DNA of 64,000 bases from Acanthaster planci (Eukaryota; Echinodermata; Asteroidea; Valvatida; Acanthasteridae): assembly GCF_001949145.1 (NCBI RefSeq), contig NW_019091440.1, positions 1,514,753 through 1,578,752 of the forward strand. Reading direction: 5' to 3'. The notes beneath the pieces were generated by a model. It searched no databases. It had not been told where the DNA came from and worked only from the letters and a program-made list of their open reading frames with translations. Made by a program: the position numbers and the translations under genes. Shown here piece after piece: positions 35,488 through 45,909 of this stretch. Numbering within the stretch: position 1 is the stretch's first letter; each line of letters starts with the position of its first letter.

Positions 35488-35519
35488 TCACATGACCACA
35501 GGCTGGCAGTCACATGACC
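35488..35519. promoter_or_regulatory. paired MITF/TFE-type M-boxes
   Basis: GTCACATGAC occurs at 35488-35497 and again at 35510-35519. The first sits in the 14-bp palindrome TGGTCACATGACCA. Each is the reverse complement of GTCATGTGAC, the M-box form preferred by MITF/TFE bHLH-leucine-zipper factors. The start-to-start distance is 22 bp, about two helical turns, so both would face the same side of the DNA. The surrounding 35455-35560 is GC-balanced, unlike its AT-rich flanks. Which factor, if any, binds is unknown. Confidence 0.45.
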
Positions 35520-37039
35520 CCCATCAGCTCCAGCCCCGTCCTGCTGCATGTTCACTTATCCATCATGCCGACTATGAAGAATTTTCCACATAAGAAATGC
35601 CCATTTACTGTGTCACAGGTACTATATCTTTAGAAATGCAAAGAAACGTAAAAAGACGATCTTGGCCACAAACAGGAAGACCCTTCAGGCAAAGGGACCA
35701 GCTTCAAAATGTTAAGAATAACAACCAATATCTTGAAGACAGCCATCCTTCCAAGAAAAAAAATGGCAGCCCTCAGATGCTGTGTGCAAGTAAATAAGCC
35801 ATACATCACGGAATTATGCGCAGCACATCAAAGATGCCTCCTCTGACCGCATCCTGGATAACGGAATCTCAAATCTGTCACCTTAATAATAAACTAGGAA
35901 GTTGGAGTCAAGTGATTGCAGACGGGTAGGGCTGTAGAAAGGCTTACATAGCAGTGCATTGTGGGTACACTTGAAGGGAGAGAATGGATGCTACTTTTCA
36001 CACCGTACCTTTCTCCTGCCAGGGGCCAGGTGAGAATTTATTTGGTGGCATTCAATACACCCTAATAGGGCGAAGTTTATATCCAACCACATTCTATGGA
36101 ATCAGACCACACAAGGACTCTCCAACTGGCCTATAATGTTACTGGACTGGTTGGGGGACAGGCTCACAACTTATCCCAAACCACTCTTAACAACCAGACT
36201 GGACTCGGACGTAAATCAGTCTCTGAAGCTAATGGAACATTTTGGCAGCATAAGTATATCACCAATAACCACTAATTTGTTGACCACAGTACTGGGCTCA
36301 TTGTTAGATCTATACAGTAGAAATGAATGTACATGTTACATCAATGACGTTTGGAGCTTGTTAAAAACAGCACGCACCAAATGAACATGCGTGTAGAGGC
36401 ACTCTTGAAATGAAAATGAATCACAACAGTGCACTTGTATTATAGCGAGCCTTTCGACCTGGCCATAGCTGTGCTAGCTGGCAACATACAATCTTCTCTG
36501 CCAATTAGCCAGCTGTCTTACAAGGGGCTCCGCCTGTCTCCCCCAAAATTAACAGTAAATCCCTGGCAACCAGCCACTTCATGGACCTTTCTGAGACTGT
36601 GACAGTACAGACATAAATGTATCTCCATCCATCATTGTCAATGCGGGTACCTATCCACCCCTCCACGTGTTTCATGTTAAAACCCCGGAGAGAGCCAGGG
36701 CAGCCCTGCGTGTTCAACGTGGAGTCACACCACAGCCCATTTCCAACCAATTGACGTGGGGCAGCTCCTGGCATTTCAAAAGAAAAACACCGGCCATGAT
36801 ATCAGGCGCCCTGGCAGTCCTTTCCCTCATGCCTCAAAAAGTCCTTTCCTTCATGCCTCAAACAGTCCGCCCAGCTGTGGTGAATTTCCCTCCAATTTGG
36901 TGGAAAATCTGGGCCAATCCGGGCACGGGTTTATCTTAATCCCCCCTCTGACTATAAAGTGACCCGACCCGCTGATGCGAAAAGAGAGAGGCAAGGGGCC
37001 CATCAAAAAACCTCTTTCATAAAAAAGAGAACTCCGAGA
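35520..37039. other. non-coding stretch
   Basis: No gene is recognised. A 24-bp tandem duplication at 36816-36867 is listed separately. A frame pair at 36667-36962 crosses that duplication and has no family feature. Confidence 0.45.
36816..36867. repeat. 24-bp tandem duplication
   Basis: Two units starting AGTCCTTTCC and containing CATGCCTCAAA begin at 36816 and 36840, with a third partial AGTCC at 36864. One substitution separates the units. Confidence 0.85.
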
Positions 37040-37370
37040 CTGAAGAGACCTAACTTCAAGGCAGATTTTTTTTTTCCCGTTTCCTCCGTCATCCTTCTCG
37101 GATGTTTGTGGCGAAATGGATTTTGATCTAATGGAAGAATCCGAAACCGGTATAAGGTCAGCCTTGCCATGTCCTTGATGCACGGAATAATCGATATGCA
37201 ATTTGGGTCGCGTGTTCCCCCAGGGCGGTTAATGCCGCAAAGATGACAATGTAATGCGCAGCGACAACATTATTCCAGGGGGGATGAGACGGCGTGCAGA
37301 CGCACGCATAATGCACGGCAGATGTCGCACGCACACACCCGCTCGTCCAAATATATTACATCTCATATGT
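37040..37370. promoter_or_regulatory. CpG-rich homeodomain/POU-like island
   Basis: After a T-run at about 37066 comes a dense CpG block with GTTAATGCCGC, GTAATGCGCAG and CATAATGCACGG (three TAATGC words within about 90 bp), AATAATCGATATGCAAAT-like symmetry (ATCGAT at about 37190) and GCAGACGCACGC. The repeated TAATGC cores, CpG richness and lack of coding frames make it one of the stronger conserved-element candidates. The only long frame (116 codons, minus, 36851-37201) ends inside it and is unrecognised. Confidence 0.4.
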
Positions 37371-38639
37371 GACCCAACCCCAGGAAAATGAGTCACAAGT
37401 CGAGAGAGCCACTTTTGAGACAAATACATTCCAAAACCAAATTTCCCCCAAAATTTTGTGGGAACCCTCAACATATTTCACCCACGCAACGTCAATTTCT
37501 GTCACATCGGAATGCCAAACTGATACATCAAAACAAGGACTTCAGTTTGTTTTTTTCTTGAAAATGTAATGCAAACTAGATGAAAACCCAAATTACTCAA
37601 ACTGACCTTAAAACTCATTTTTTGCGATCCTTTCATTACTGGTTATGTGCTACATGCATAATACGGAATCACACAACAGGGTTTTTTTTACTTATCTACA
37701 GGGCTCAAAGGCAGCATGAGCATTTCTGCCTTCGGTTCAAGTTGAGGATTTTCTTTCACATTTATCTCTACAAAGTAACCCAAATCAGTCCCCCCCCCCA
37801 TTTTGCAACATATTTACAGAATTATCCTCGTACATCCCAACTCCGAAAGCCTCGCAAATCTTCAAACAGAACTTCAAAAAGATCACATTGAATGATTACT
37901 GCCAATAATTATTGAGTGTGGAATTGATTACCTTCATCCATAATCTTCCAGGGTTCTTATTCCTTTCTCCTACTTCCTATCTCTTTTTTTATTTCAAATT
38001 TTAATAGGTGATTGTTAACTGACATATAGAGTGTCTTGTCTGTCTACTGTTTGTCTTTTGTGTGGTCATTAATTAATAGTAACTATGAATTACTTCAAGG
38101 GCCCACACTCATAAGCTTGGCTTTTTAGTGGGTACCTCCACGGCTTTTCCCCGTATTTATATAGTGTTTGAAAACTGAGATTGTACGCATGCCAAACTGT
38201 GGAAATAAATGAACAATGAAAAAACTTTTCTTCCTTTCAACAGGGTGTGGTAGCACAATAGTATTTTCAATGTACTCCGGCTTGACGTAACGACAAACGT
38301 TCAAGTTCCATGTGAAAATACCTGTTAAAAAAAAACACGAACATCCTTTTGCTTTCTTAAAAATATGCAAATGACTTACCTAAAATGATGACGGTTTGCA
38401 GGCAGGAAGAGCAGGTCATTGATGGAGAGAACAACATAAAGGGAAACAGAAAAAGAGAAAAAAAGCAAATGTTAGAAACTAAATTGTTTGGATCTTCTGA
38501 ATTATAACACAGGCAACTTTCAACACTGATATTCTTGAAGGAGGCAAACCAACTCTGATGACATGAAATCACTCCTGGGGAAAGAACTTTCAAAAATCAA
38601 GCCCTCGCACTGGCAATATTCGTTTCGATGAACTGCAGG
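37371..38639. other. non-coding stretch
   Basis: AT-rich with T-rich runs and a C9 run at about 37791. Frames of 66-103 codons have no recognisable content. Nothing else is visible. Confidence 0.5.
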
Positions 38640-38890
38640 GTTGTGCGCACACAGGCAAAACAAATCCGAACACCTCAAGAACTGCCCAACTTCCTGTCAC
38701 AGCTCAGAATTCTTTTCTGAGCAAACAAAACACGAGCGAGCCCCGATGCCAGCGCCCGGCCCGCCCCGCACTCTCCAACTTTATTACGCGGCACAGTGCG
38801 ATGCGCGACATTCCGCGGATTCTCCCATATCCTCTTCAATTAGCCAGCCTTCGGGGGACGCAGCGGATAATTTATCCAAAAGTCAATACA
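38640..38890. promoter_or_regulatory. CpG-rich island
   Basis: GC and CpG peak at 38735-38825 (GCGCCCGGCCCGCCCCGC, ATTACGCGGC, GATGCGCGAC, TTCCGCGG), followed by CTCTTCAATTAGCC and GCGGATAATTTATCC. The last contains a GATAA/TTATC symmetric word. An 89-codon plus-strand frame spans it but matches no family. It may be a CpG island or conserved element. Confidence 0.38.
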
Positions 38891-40059
38891 TCGAAAAACA
38901 AGCTCCTTAAAAACCCTGCCAATGAGGCAGTGAAAAAGAAAGCCACTGCTCACTGAAAAACAAAGTCTTGTTACTGCCATGGTTTTCCAAGAAAACAACA
39001 CCTCTTTCGTAAAAAATGCTTTCCGCATACTATAGCCATCAAACTGGTTAGTTAATTCTAATTTGGTTAGCACTTTTAACTTCAAAGCGTGAAACAAGTG
39101 GCTGGACAACTAGGAATGAAAATAGCTCCAACATTTAGAATTAAATGGTTAAAAAAGTACCCTTCCCGGTGGAAACTCAAATGAACTCTCAATCAACAGT
39201 GTCTGATGAGTTTTGCTTAAATTCATCTCGTCCTGAGCTTCAATCCTGTGGAGTGAATTTTCACTCAATTAAGTGAAATTTCATCCTTTGGAAATCTTGT
39301 TCAATGCTACAATCAACTTGGCACGAATGCCACAGGGCTGCTAAATGCTGAGATCTGCTGAGCACAAGAAACATCTGGTTTATAGCAAAACCAGGCTACC
39401 AGCCAAAGTACCTTGCCGTGCATATTGCCTGTAACCGGTACTCGGATGATTACTGCTAAGCAGATTACAATGTACCTGCCAGCTCTGTCAAAGTTGGACT
39501 CTGACTTCACACAAAGACCAGCGTTGTCTTTTCAGACTATTACTTTGTACACGTACAAATATTTGGCATACAGTGATTAATGTAATGGTTTTTTCATTTC
39601 ATTTCATTTATTATTTATCAGGGAAAACATGAAAAAATGACAATACCACAATGGGAAAAAACAAAACCAAACATGACATGGTAACATCCTCGAAGGATTG
39701 CCAAATGCGAACAGAATCACAATTGAGTGGCTCTCCAAATGTCACCATGACAACACAAGGTCATATAACATACTCAAAACAGTTTCACAACTGTGAAAAC
39801 AGTCAATGCAAGATTAACTTGACCAATTTCAAAAATTAACTCGACCAATTATGCACACAAAAGTACCCTGTGGATAGCACCCTCACTTACAGAGAAAAAA
39901 AAAACTATAATGAATCATCCATCCCAAAATTGCATAAACGCAATTTTCTGTCCCTATGGCCAAACCCCAATGGATCTGTTACACACGCCTCGCACCCCCT
40001 TTTGTCTTCGCCTGGGGCTCACAACGTGCATTTTCCACAAATTTGAATTTTTTTCTCGC
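38891..40059. other. non-coding stretch with MITE fragment and near-X-box
   Basis: No gene is seen. At 39330-39490 GGCTGCTAAATGC, ATCTGCTGAGCACAAG, AAAACCAGGCTACCAGCC and GCTAAGCAGATTAC follow the order of the CTGCTTAAGC-type element at 59659. An X-box-like GTCACCATGACAAC (one mismatch) lies at 39741-39754. Confidence 0.42.
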
Positions 40060-40330
40060 TTCCCCTCCCCGACTACTTTCCTACTCTCCCGCTCCGTTCG
40101 GCAACTCTGACCAGGTGAGCCGAACGGTGTCCGCGGCTGTTCAGCCGTCTTGCATTTTAAAACCGCGGAACTGCAAAATTGAAATGGATCACGCGATAAT
40201 TTACGTCAAAGCGTGTCTTTTCCTTGCTCCGGCCCGACCCGACGCGCTCCCCGGATTGGCTTACGGCTTGGCGTTCCTCAGTCGGTATACTGCCGCCTAA
40301 TTTGAGCATTAATGAAAAGCAGAGGTGTAC
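40060..40330. promoter_or_regulatory. CpG-containing island
   Basis: The block is rich in CpG words (CCGCTCCG, GAACGGTGTCCGCGGC, CCGCGGAACTGC, ACGCGATAATTTACGTC, CCCGACCCGACGCGC) and ends in GCATTAATGAAAAGC. CCGCGG occurs twice. The 114-codon plus-strand frame at 39956-40300 spans it but shows no family motif. It is a candidate conserved element. Confidence 0.38.
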
Positions 40331-42599
40331 GGGAGATTTCGTTTCTGCCGCTTAGCTCGGGAAATGCTATTTGTTATCCAATTTGTTGGACAAGGGTCAG
40401 AAAAACCGTCTCGAAAATCCTGAACGAAACATAATCAAAAGGATATATATTCTTTGCCGACCATGCATCATTGTTACTACTCAAGTGCTCTGATGTAAAT
40501 TCAAATGCAGGAACAGATCAAGGAAATCAAAGCTTCTGACTTACTGTCTTGACTTTCATTTGGAATTCTGCAGAACGGTGCTTTTGCATTTGTAAGAAAT
40601 TTAATTCAGGAATCAGCAATGTTCCAGTCAACAAAGCACAGAAACGTTAACACTGCTGATGCGGTGGTTTGTGACAGTATACGTACATGTACATGTCAGG
40701 TTGCATAAATTCACCCCATGCCTGTACTCCAGCTAAAATCCCCATCAACTTTCCAGAGACCGCAGTTAACCATATCCACTCTTCCTAGAGTCACTTTGAA
40801 AAGCCAAGTTTTGCAAAACATAGAGGCTTTCCATGCAATTCTGGCAGCTGCAATGGGATTTCTGAATTCTATAGATGACAGCATTGTACATTCGGCATTG
40901 CTTTTATCTTGCTTCGGATTCCAAGATACAAGTGCGCTGCTATGGTGCCGTGTTGATATGCACCTCGTTTATCACATTCAAGGTACCAGGTTCCAGCGCC
41001 GCATCCATCTTTTTTAATTTAAATTTTTCTAGCAATTTGTTTTTCAAATCAAATACTAGATTACTTTGTAATATAGTTTTTCTTGTCTGTTGTCTATCTT
41101 CCTTTCTGGGAGGTCAATACACACCCCCCGAGAAAACATTGTCAAGGAAGCCCATTTGTTCCTGATTGGTCTGGTTCCTATGTCCAATGCTGCAGACTGG
41201 TGCAATGGTAGTGGACAGAAACCAATCTTAAGCACACTACCGATAGCTACTACGTTTGAAAAAAAAAGTAGGCAGTGCAGATTCCAGGCACGATGGGCCT
41301 ACAGATAATTTCGGTTTCTCATCTGTCGATACTTCCATATTGCTGTAAGCCGCGCCTGTCAGCTCCCGGCTCGTCCTACAATTTGGCATTTCCAGTTTTT
41401 CTTTCTCCATCTCCAACTGAAGTGCGTTGTCCGTTTCCATTTATTCATGACGCGATATCGCGTTTGGCGCCACAGGTATAGATTTCATAAAAATAACACT
41501 GTCTACTCCTTCGAGTGTGGGGGAAAGCAGCCACTTCAGAGTACCGGTGATCGATAACTTTCAACAAGTTTTCCTCCGTTATTTCAATTCACTGGATATC
41601 CACCACACACACCCCACTGCATCCAGTTTCTGCATTTCAGAATAAATCAGTAAAACACCGAGCCTCGACAGTTTACCAACAAAATTGGACAGTTGTAAAA
41701 TGTGAATTTCAATACGGACTTTTGAGCATTTTGGGCCGATCACGTTCGCGCACATCCACATGCAGGACACAAACGACACAATGCCTGCACTCGACGCTGA
41801 GTGCCAAATTCAAAGTGAGTTTTAGAATTAATGTAAGTGGCCCTACGGTGCTGTCCAGTTAATATAATGTAACGCAAAAACTCCCTCCGTTCTTAAGCCA
41901 TCCTCAAAGTAAACCATCACAGCATTCCAAAATTATCACACACAAAATATCTGAAGACGACGTCAACGCACATTTGCTCGATTTTTTTTCACTTCTCCTT
42001 TCTGGTTTGATTGAATCTTCGTATTGAATTCATTAAACGTGATGGCCAGACTGTGTGTTTACGTCCTGGCCTAGTTGGAACTATCCAAAATGAAGTGGAA
42101 AAGCACGGGGACTCTCAGTGAGGTAAAGACCACGGCGAGAAGACGACCCAGCCTCAATAATAGCCAATAACTGATTGCCATGTTCAATTTTATTACCCAC
42201 TGTTTATGCCACAAATAAAAGACATAGCCTACAGCCGACTGACCTACATTTAACAATCAGCCCGCTCCGGAGAGGAAAAAGTTCAGCCTGAGCCAGCGAC
42301 CAAAATCGAATCACGTACTGCCGCTTCCCATAATAAAAAAGGAAAGCAAAAAAAGGTCGGCACTTATCTGGATATTTATCAAATCCCCCGTTACTGAGGG
42401 AGGCAGGAATCTGTTCATGAAGCATCCATAAAACGAGGCAAAAACATATAAAAAGCAGGCATCCAAATTACTGGTTTCAGAAACGGCTTCAGTGGAAGTA
42501 AAAACATGGCATATTGAGTGTATACCGGGCGAATTTCGGCCTCAGGAAACAGTCTTTTAAGCATGACCTAGTTACCCATTGTATCTCGTTTTTCATTCA
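40331..42599. other. non-coding stretch
   Basis: No gene is recognised. The 99-codon frame at 40718-41017 is mildly protein-like in composition but matches nothing I know. A complex block at 42030-42250 has CACAAATAAAAG (Cdx/Abd-B-like) and AATAATAGCCAATAAC. Confidence 0.42.
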
Positions 42600-42960
42600 T
42601 ACTTTAAGGGGGGAAAGCGCGCGGCCAATCAATTTCAATTATTTATTCGCTGCCTGAGAATGCGCAAAGTGTGAGAGTGCAAGCGGGCGGGCGGGAATGG
42701 TTGGGGCCTTCCCTTCACGCCGGTCGCGGATTGCAGCCAAAGAGGGAAGCGCGCGGGGGGGGGGGGGAAGGGGGAGAGACAGGCTAGCCGTGTGATGGAA
42801 TGATGTATGCAAGCGTAGGCAAAGCGTGTAAGAGGTGGATTTACTTCTGCCGGGTGCCGGCAATATGGGAATGTTCGCCAAGTGGCAACGGGCGTGAAGA
42901 ATCGGGGAAGGGGGGGGGCACCTGAGAGAAGAGATTGAAGGACAAGAGGAAGCCGAAGCT
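42600..42960. promoter_or_regulatory. GC-rich island with GC boxes and G-runs; best promoter candidate
   Basis: This is the most GC- and CpG-rich stretch of the window. It has an inverted-CCAAT context (GCGCGCGGCCAATCAA, about 42617), a triple GC box GGGCGGGCGGG (42685-42695), CGCCGGTCGCGG, a G-run of about twelve after GCGCGC (about 42750-42768), and a further G9 run near 42909. GC boxes, CCAAT and CpG density suggest a CpG-island promoter. The G-runs could form quadruplexes. Both long frames here (109 and 155 codons, minus strand) are overlapping, different frames of Pro/Ser-rich translation and are not supported as coding. No first exon or direction can be assigned. Confidence 0.4.
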
Positions 42961-43932
42961 GCATTTCCAGCCCAAGAAGATTGCAAACCTATCATCAACT
43001 CCTGCAACCTTCCTTCCCACAAAGGAGATTTTGTAAGCAAAGATTCAGGTTTTCGGTTCCCCCGCGTGTCAAAAGATGTGCTAAAGCAATCATTTGTAAA
43101 AAACAATTGATGGGATCTATATACGGCATTTCAAGGATTTTTTTTTAGAAAAGTGCAGGAGTTGAACTCTCAGAATTTGGAACATACTCAGGCTACCACT
43201 TTGAAAAAAGTTCTGTTGGTAAATACAATAAAATACCCAATTTATTTCAAATTGTATACACATTCTCATAGTAGATGCACTATTCTACAGTGTTTCCAAA
43301 AGCACTGTCCTCCAAATAATAAGAAAATCCAGAAGTGTGTTTAATGATTTGACATTCCGAATCTGCCATTTCTAAAAATAACCTGAGCCATGTTAAGGCA
43401 GCTAAAACATGCTATAGTGGACAATCGGGGACATCCATCACCGAGGCATTTGTCACAGATGTTATTCTTGGCAACTAAAAAGCTTGCCCCGGCACGCTTA
43501 ATGCACCAACCGTGACAGTCAAGCACGCTATTCATCAAAAAAAAATTCGTGCTCGGGACAAATTACATGTACGAATGATATAAAAAAGTCGACAGATCTG
43601 CACATCCAGGGAAGGCGGAGCTTTCAACCCAACACTGACTGAACCAGAACAGAACTTCAGCTATTTTGAATTGTTAAGTGAACACACGTACGTATCAGTG
43701 AAGTGTGACCAGTTTTCAGCACTGGTAAAGGGATTCAACATGTGCACACATAGCTAGATGATAGCAAACCATGCACAGGTAAGGTGTACTATTTCCATAT
43801 ATATATCCAATGCACTTTCTCATGCATTTACATGTACAGTGTACATGTGCATGTACTTCACTGAGGTCACAGCGTTACATGTATAAATTGCATTCCACAT
43901 CTGTGAAGCATTTCTGTTTATAAAATAACAAG
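42961..43932. other. non-coding stretch
   Basis: No gene is seen. TACATGTA-type words cluster at 43832-43885. The rest is AT-rich. Confidence 0.5.
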
Positions 43933-44130
43933 GGGTGTCAGGTCACTGTAGTGGCTCTTTCTTTGCCTTCCACCTCTGCGACCCGGGTTCGAATCCCACC
44001 CCAAGTCAGCAGGTGGATTGGGTTTTCAGTACCTGCCTGATTCTGTGGGTTTTTCCCTGGCTTGTTTATCCGGGGTTTTCCTCCCACCTCTTAAACTGAA
44101 CACTTCTTCTCTGTCTTCTTCATTACCATT
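43933..44130 (+). repeat. tRNA-derived SINE with Deu-like centre, copy B
   Basis: It starts GGTGTCAGGTCACTGTAGTGG and has B box GGTTCGAATCC (43986-43996). GGATTGGGTTTTCAGT follows, then GTGGGTTTTTCCC and CCGGGGTTTTCCTCCCACC (about 44045-44089). It aligns with copy A (22611) from head to the TTAAACTG after the centre. The centre matches the style of the Deu-domain of deuterostome SINEs. The 3' tail is CT-rich and then lost; no target duplication is visible. Confidence 0.8.
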
Positions 44131-45363
44131 TCATCCTGCTGGTAGGCCAGCCATTGGAGGTATCCCACCCCCAAAGTGGGGGAGGGCAAAATAACTACCT
44201 TTTCAAAGCTGGGAAGGGACAACTGCCCCCCCCCTCCCCGCCCCCCACCGGTGCTCTGTGGGATTTGGTGAAACATTCAGGGTCGAGATTGAGGAATGAG
44301 GAGACATCCAAATAATATATTACAATGTAGTACCAAGCAAAGGGCATGGGTCTTCAACAAATGTTTGAGAGCTAATACAATGACCCGTGAAGTCTTTATA
44401 CAAGAGTTTATCTCACACTTGTTATTTACACTAATATGCCCCAGTATACTACATAAAAATATGTTCGTTTAAACCTCTACAAATCCAGAATTTGGGGGTA
44501 CAATACTCTTAAGATCAGGGAAAATCCAGTGAAATCTCATCCTTGAACACTTGTGACCAATATTTCCTCCTACTTTTTTAGAATTCCAGTATTAAAAAAG
44601 GTTTCAAATGAAGAGAACGATTCATCTTTCGTGAATAGGGGGAATCTTGTTAAAACGGCCCTGCTTTGTGTGGTAATATTCACCACTAATAGGCCTTCTG
44701 TCAATGACAAACCAGCCCAATCCCATCAACCTTGGTCTAGCTCCTCGTATTCTGTCCTGTCAACAGCAGTAAATCCCTACACAGGAAAGCCGGAGGATTA
44801 GCATGAGCCCCCCTCGGAAAGCCAGCACTTTAAAAGATTCAATTTGGCACTTGCACAATGCCCCTTCTCCGTTAACTTGGGGAAAATCTGAAAAGAGGTC
44901 TCTACAATCGGCAAGGCCAAGCCCTCCAAAATCTGGCTTGGGCACTCTCTCCCTGACAAAACACTTTGAATACGGAGCCATTGATTGAAATGACATCTGT
45001 ACCAGCCGCCCCTATTCAATTCTCATTCTTCACTGTCACTTCGGAGAAACAAACAGGATTAAATGTATCAGTTCTCCTCCTTGAGCAGAGTCCATTCAAT
45101 CCTTGGCATAATGGGAAAATGATGTCATGTTTTGTCTTGACCCTGACTGGTTTAAAACCCTTCCCTTCACCGTCTTGACGGCAGGATCTAGCAGAGAAGT
45201 TCAGCTGTACTTGAACCGGACCGGATTTCAAATCTTGTTAGTGCAAGGACTGGAGAAGCGAAGGATTAATCCCTGTTCATGTCCTAAGCAGCTTACAAAT
45301 GGCACACCAAGTTGAAGGCTTGTACTGCATGGTACATGTACCTGCCACCTTACAAGCCATCTA
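44131..45363. other. non-coding stretch
   Basis: No gene is seen. A C-run and G-run pair lies near 44164-44180 and 44226-44248. The 44800-45000 block is moderately complex with facing frames on the two strands (44760-45019 minus, 44803-44988 plus), so coding is not supported. Confidence 0.42.
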
Positions 45364-45733
45364 AGGCCTTTTCACACTGGACAAATCTCGGGGTTGACGC
45401 AGGGTTTTATCGACACTGGGTTGAAAACTGCTGACGATTCACACCCTGCGCCGACCCTGCGTCAACCCCCGAGACTGACTTCCATCCGGGTCGAACCCAA
45501 CCCTGCTCTGGACCAGGCTTGAGAATTTTTAAAATTGTCACAGTTTTCACAATTTGTCGTGCTCATATCTGGGTTGAACTCGCCCCGATAAGCTCGGTTG
45601 GTATGAAACAAGTGTGAAACAACGCCGGGTTGGAAGCGGGGTTGAAAAATCCAATTTTCCAGCCAGGGCTTCAATAAGCTAGCCCAGGGTTGAGTTCAAC
45701 CCAGCTTGACAGGCTGTAGTATGAAAAAGGCCT
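45364..45733. repeat. MITE with AGGCCTTTT termini and CTA target duplication
   Basis: The element begins AGGCCTTTTCACACTGG and ends in the inverted CAGTGTGAAAAGG-like form (GTATGAAAAAGGCCT). Both sides are flanked by CTA (45361-45363 and 45734-45736), a three-base target duplication like the TWA preference of PIF/Harbinger elements. Inside, CTCGGGGTTGACGCAGGGT and ACCCTGCGTCAACCCCCGAG form an internal 20-bp hairpin. GGGTTGA words recur, including GGGTTGAGTTCAACCC (about 45692-45707). It is about 370 bp and non-coding, so non-autonomous. Confidence 0.8.
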
Positions 45734-45770
45734 CTATAGTGCAACTCGATCACCAGAATTAGAAGCCATT

Positions 45771-45909
45771 ACTGCGGTGGCACGACGCTCATGCACAGGT
45801 GGTACGCGCGCGTTGGCAAGCCCCTTCGACCAATAAGGTGTCGTGATTTACCAAATGCACGCGCGCATCAAGCTGAGGAATGTGCGTGTGAGTGCGGTGC
45901 CACCGCAGT
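45771..45909. repeat. 139-bp MITE with ACTGCGGTGGCAC termini
   Basis: A perfect 13-bp terminal repeat, ACTGCGGTGGCAC at 45771 and GTGCCACCGCAGT ending at 45909, continues with imperfect complementarity (TACGCGCGCG against GCACGCGCGC). The element is nearly one long palindrome. It lies 37 bp from the preceding MITE. A target duplication is not obvious. Confidence 0.8.

Noticed and set aside
42639-43106. 155-codon and 109-codon minus-strand frames in the GC-rich island
   Set aside because: They are two different overlapping frames of Pro/Ser/Arg-rich translation, as expected from GC-rich DNA with few stop codons.
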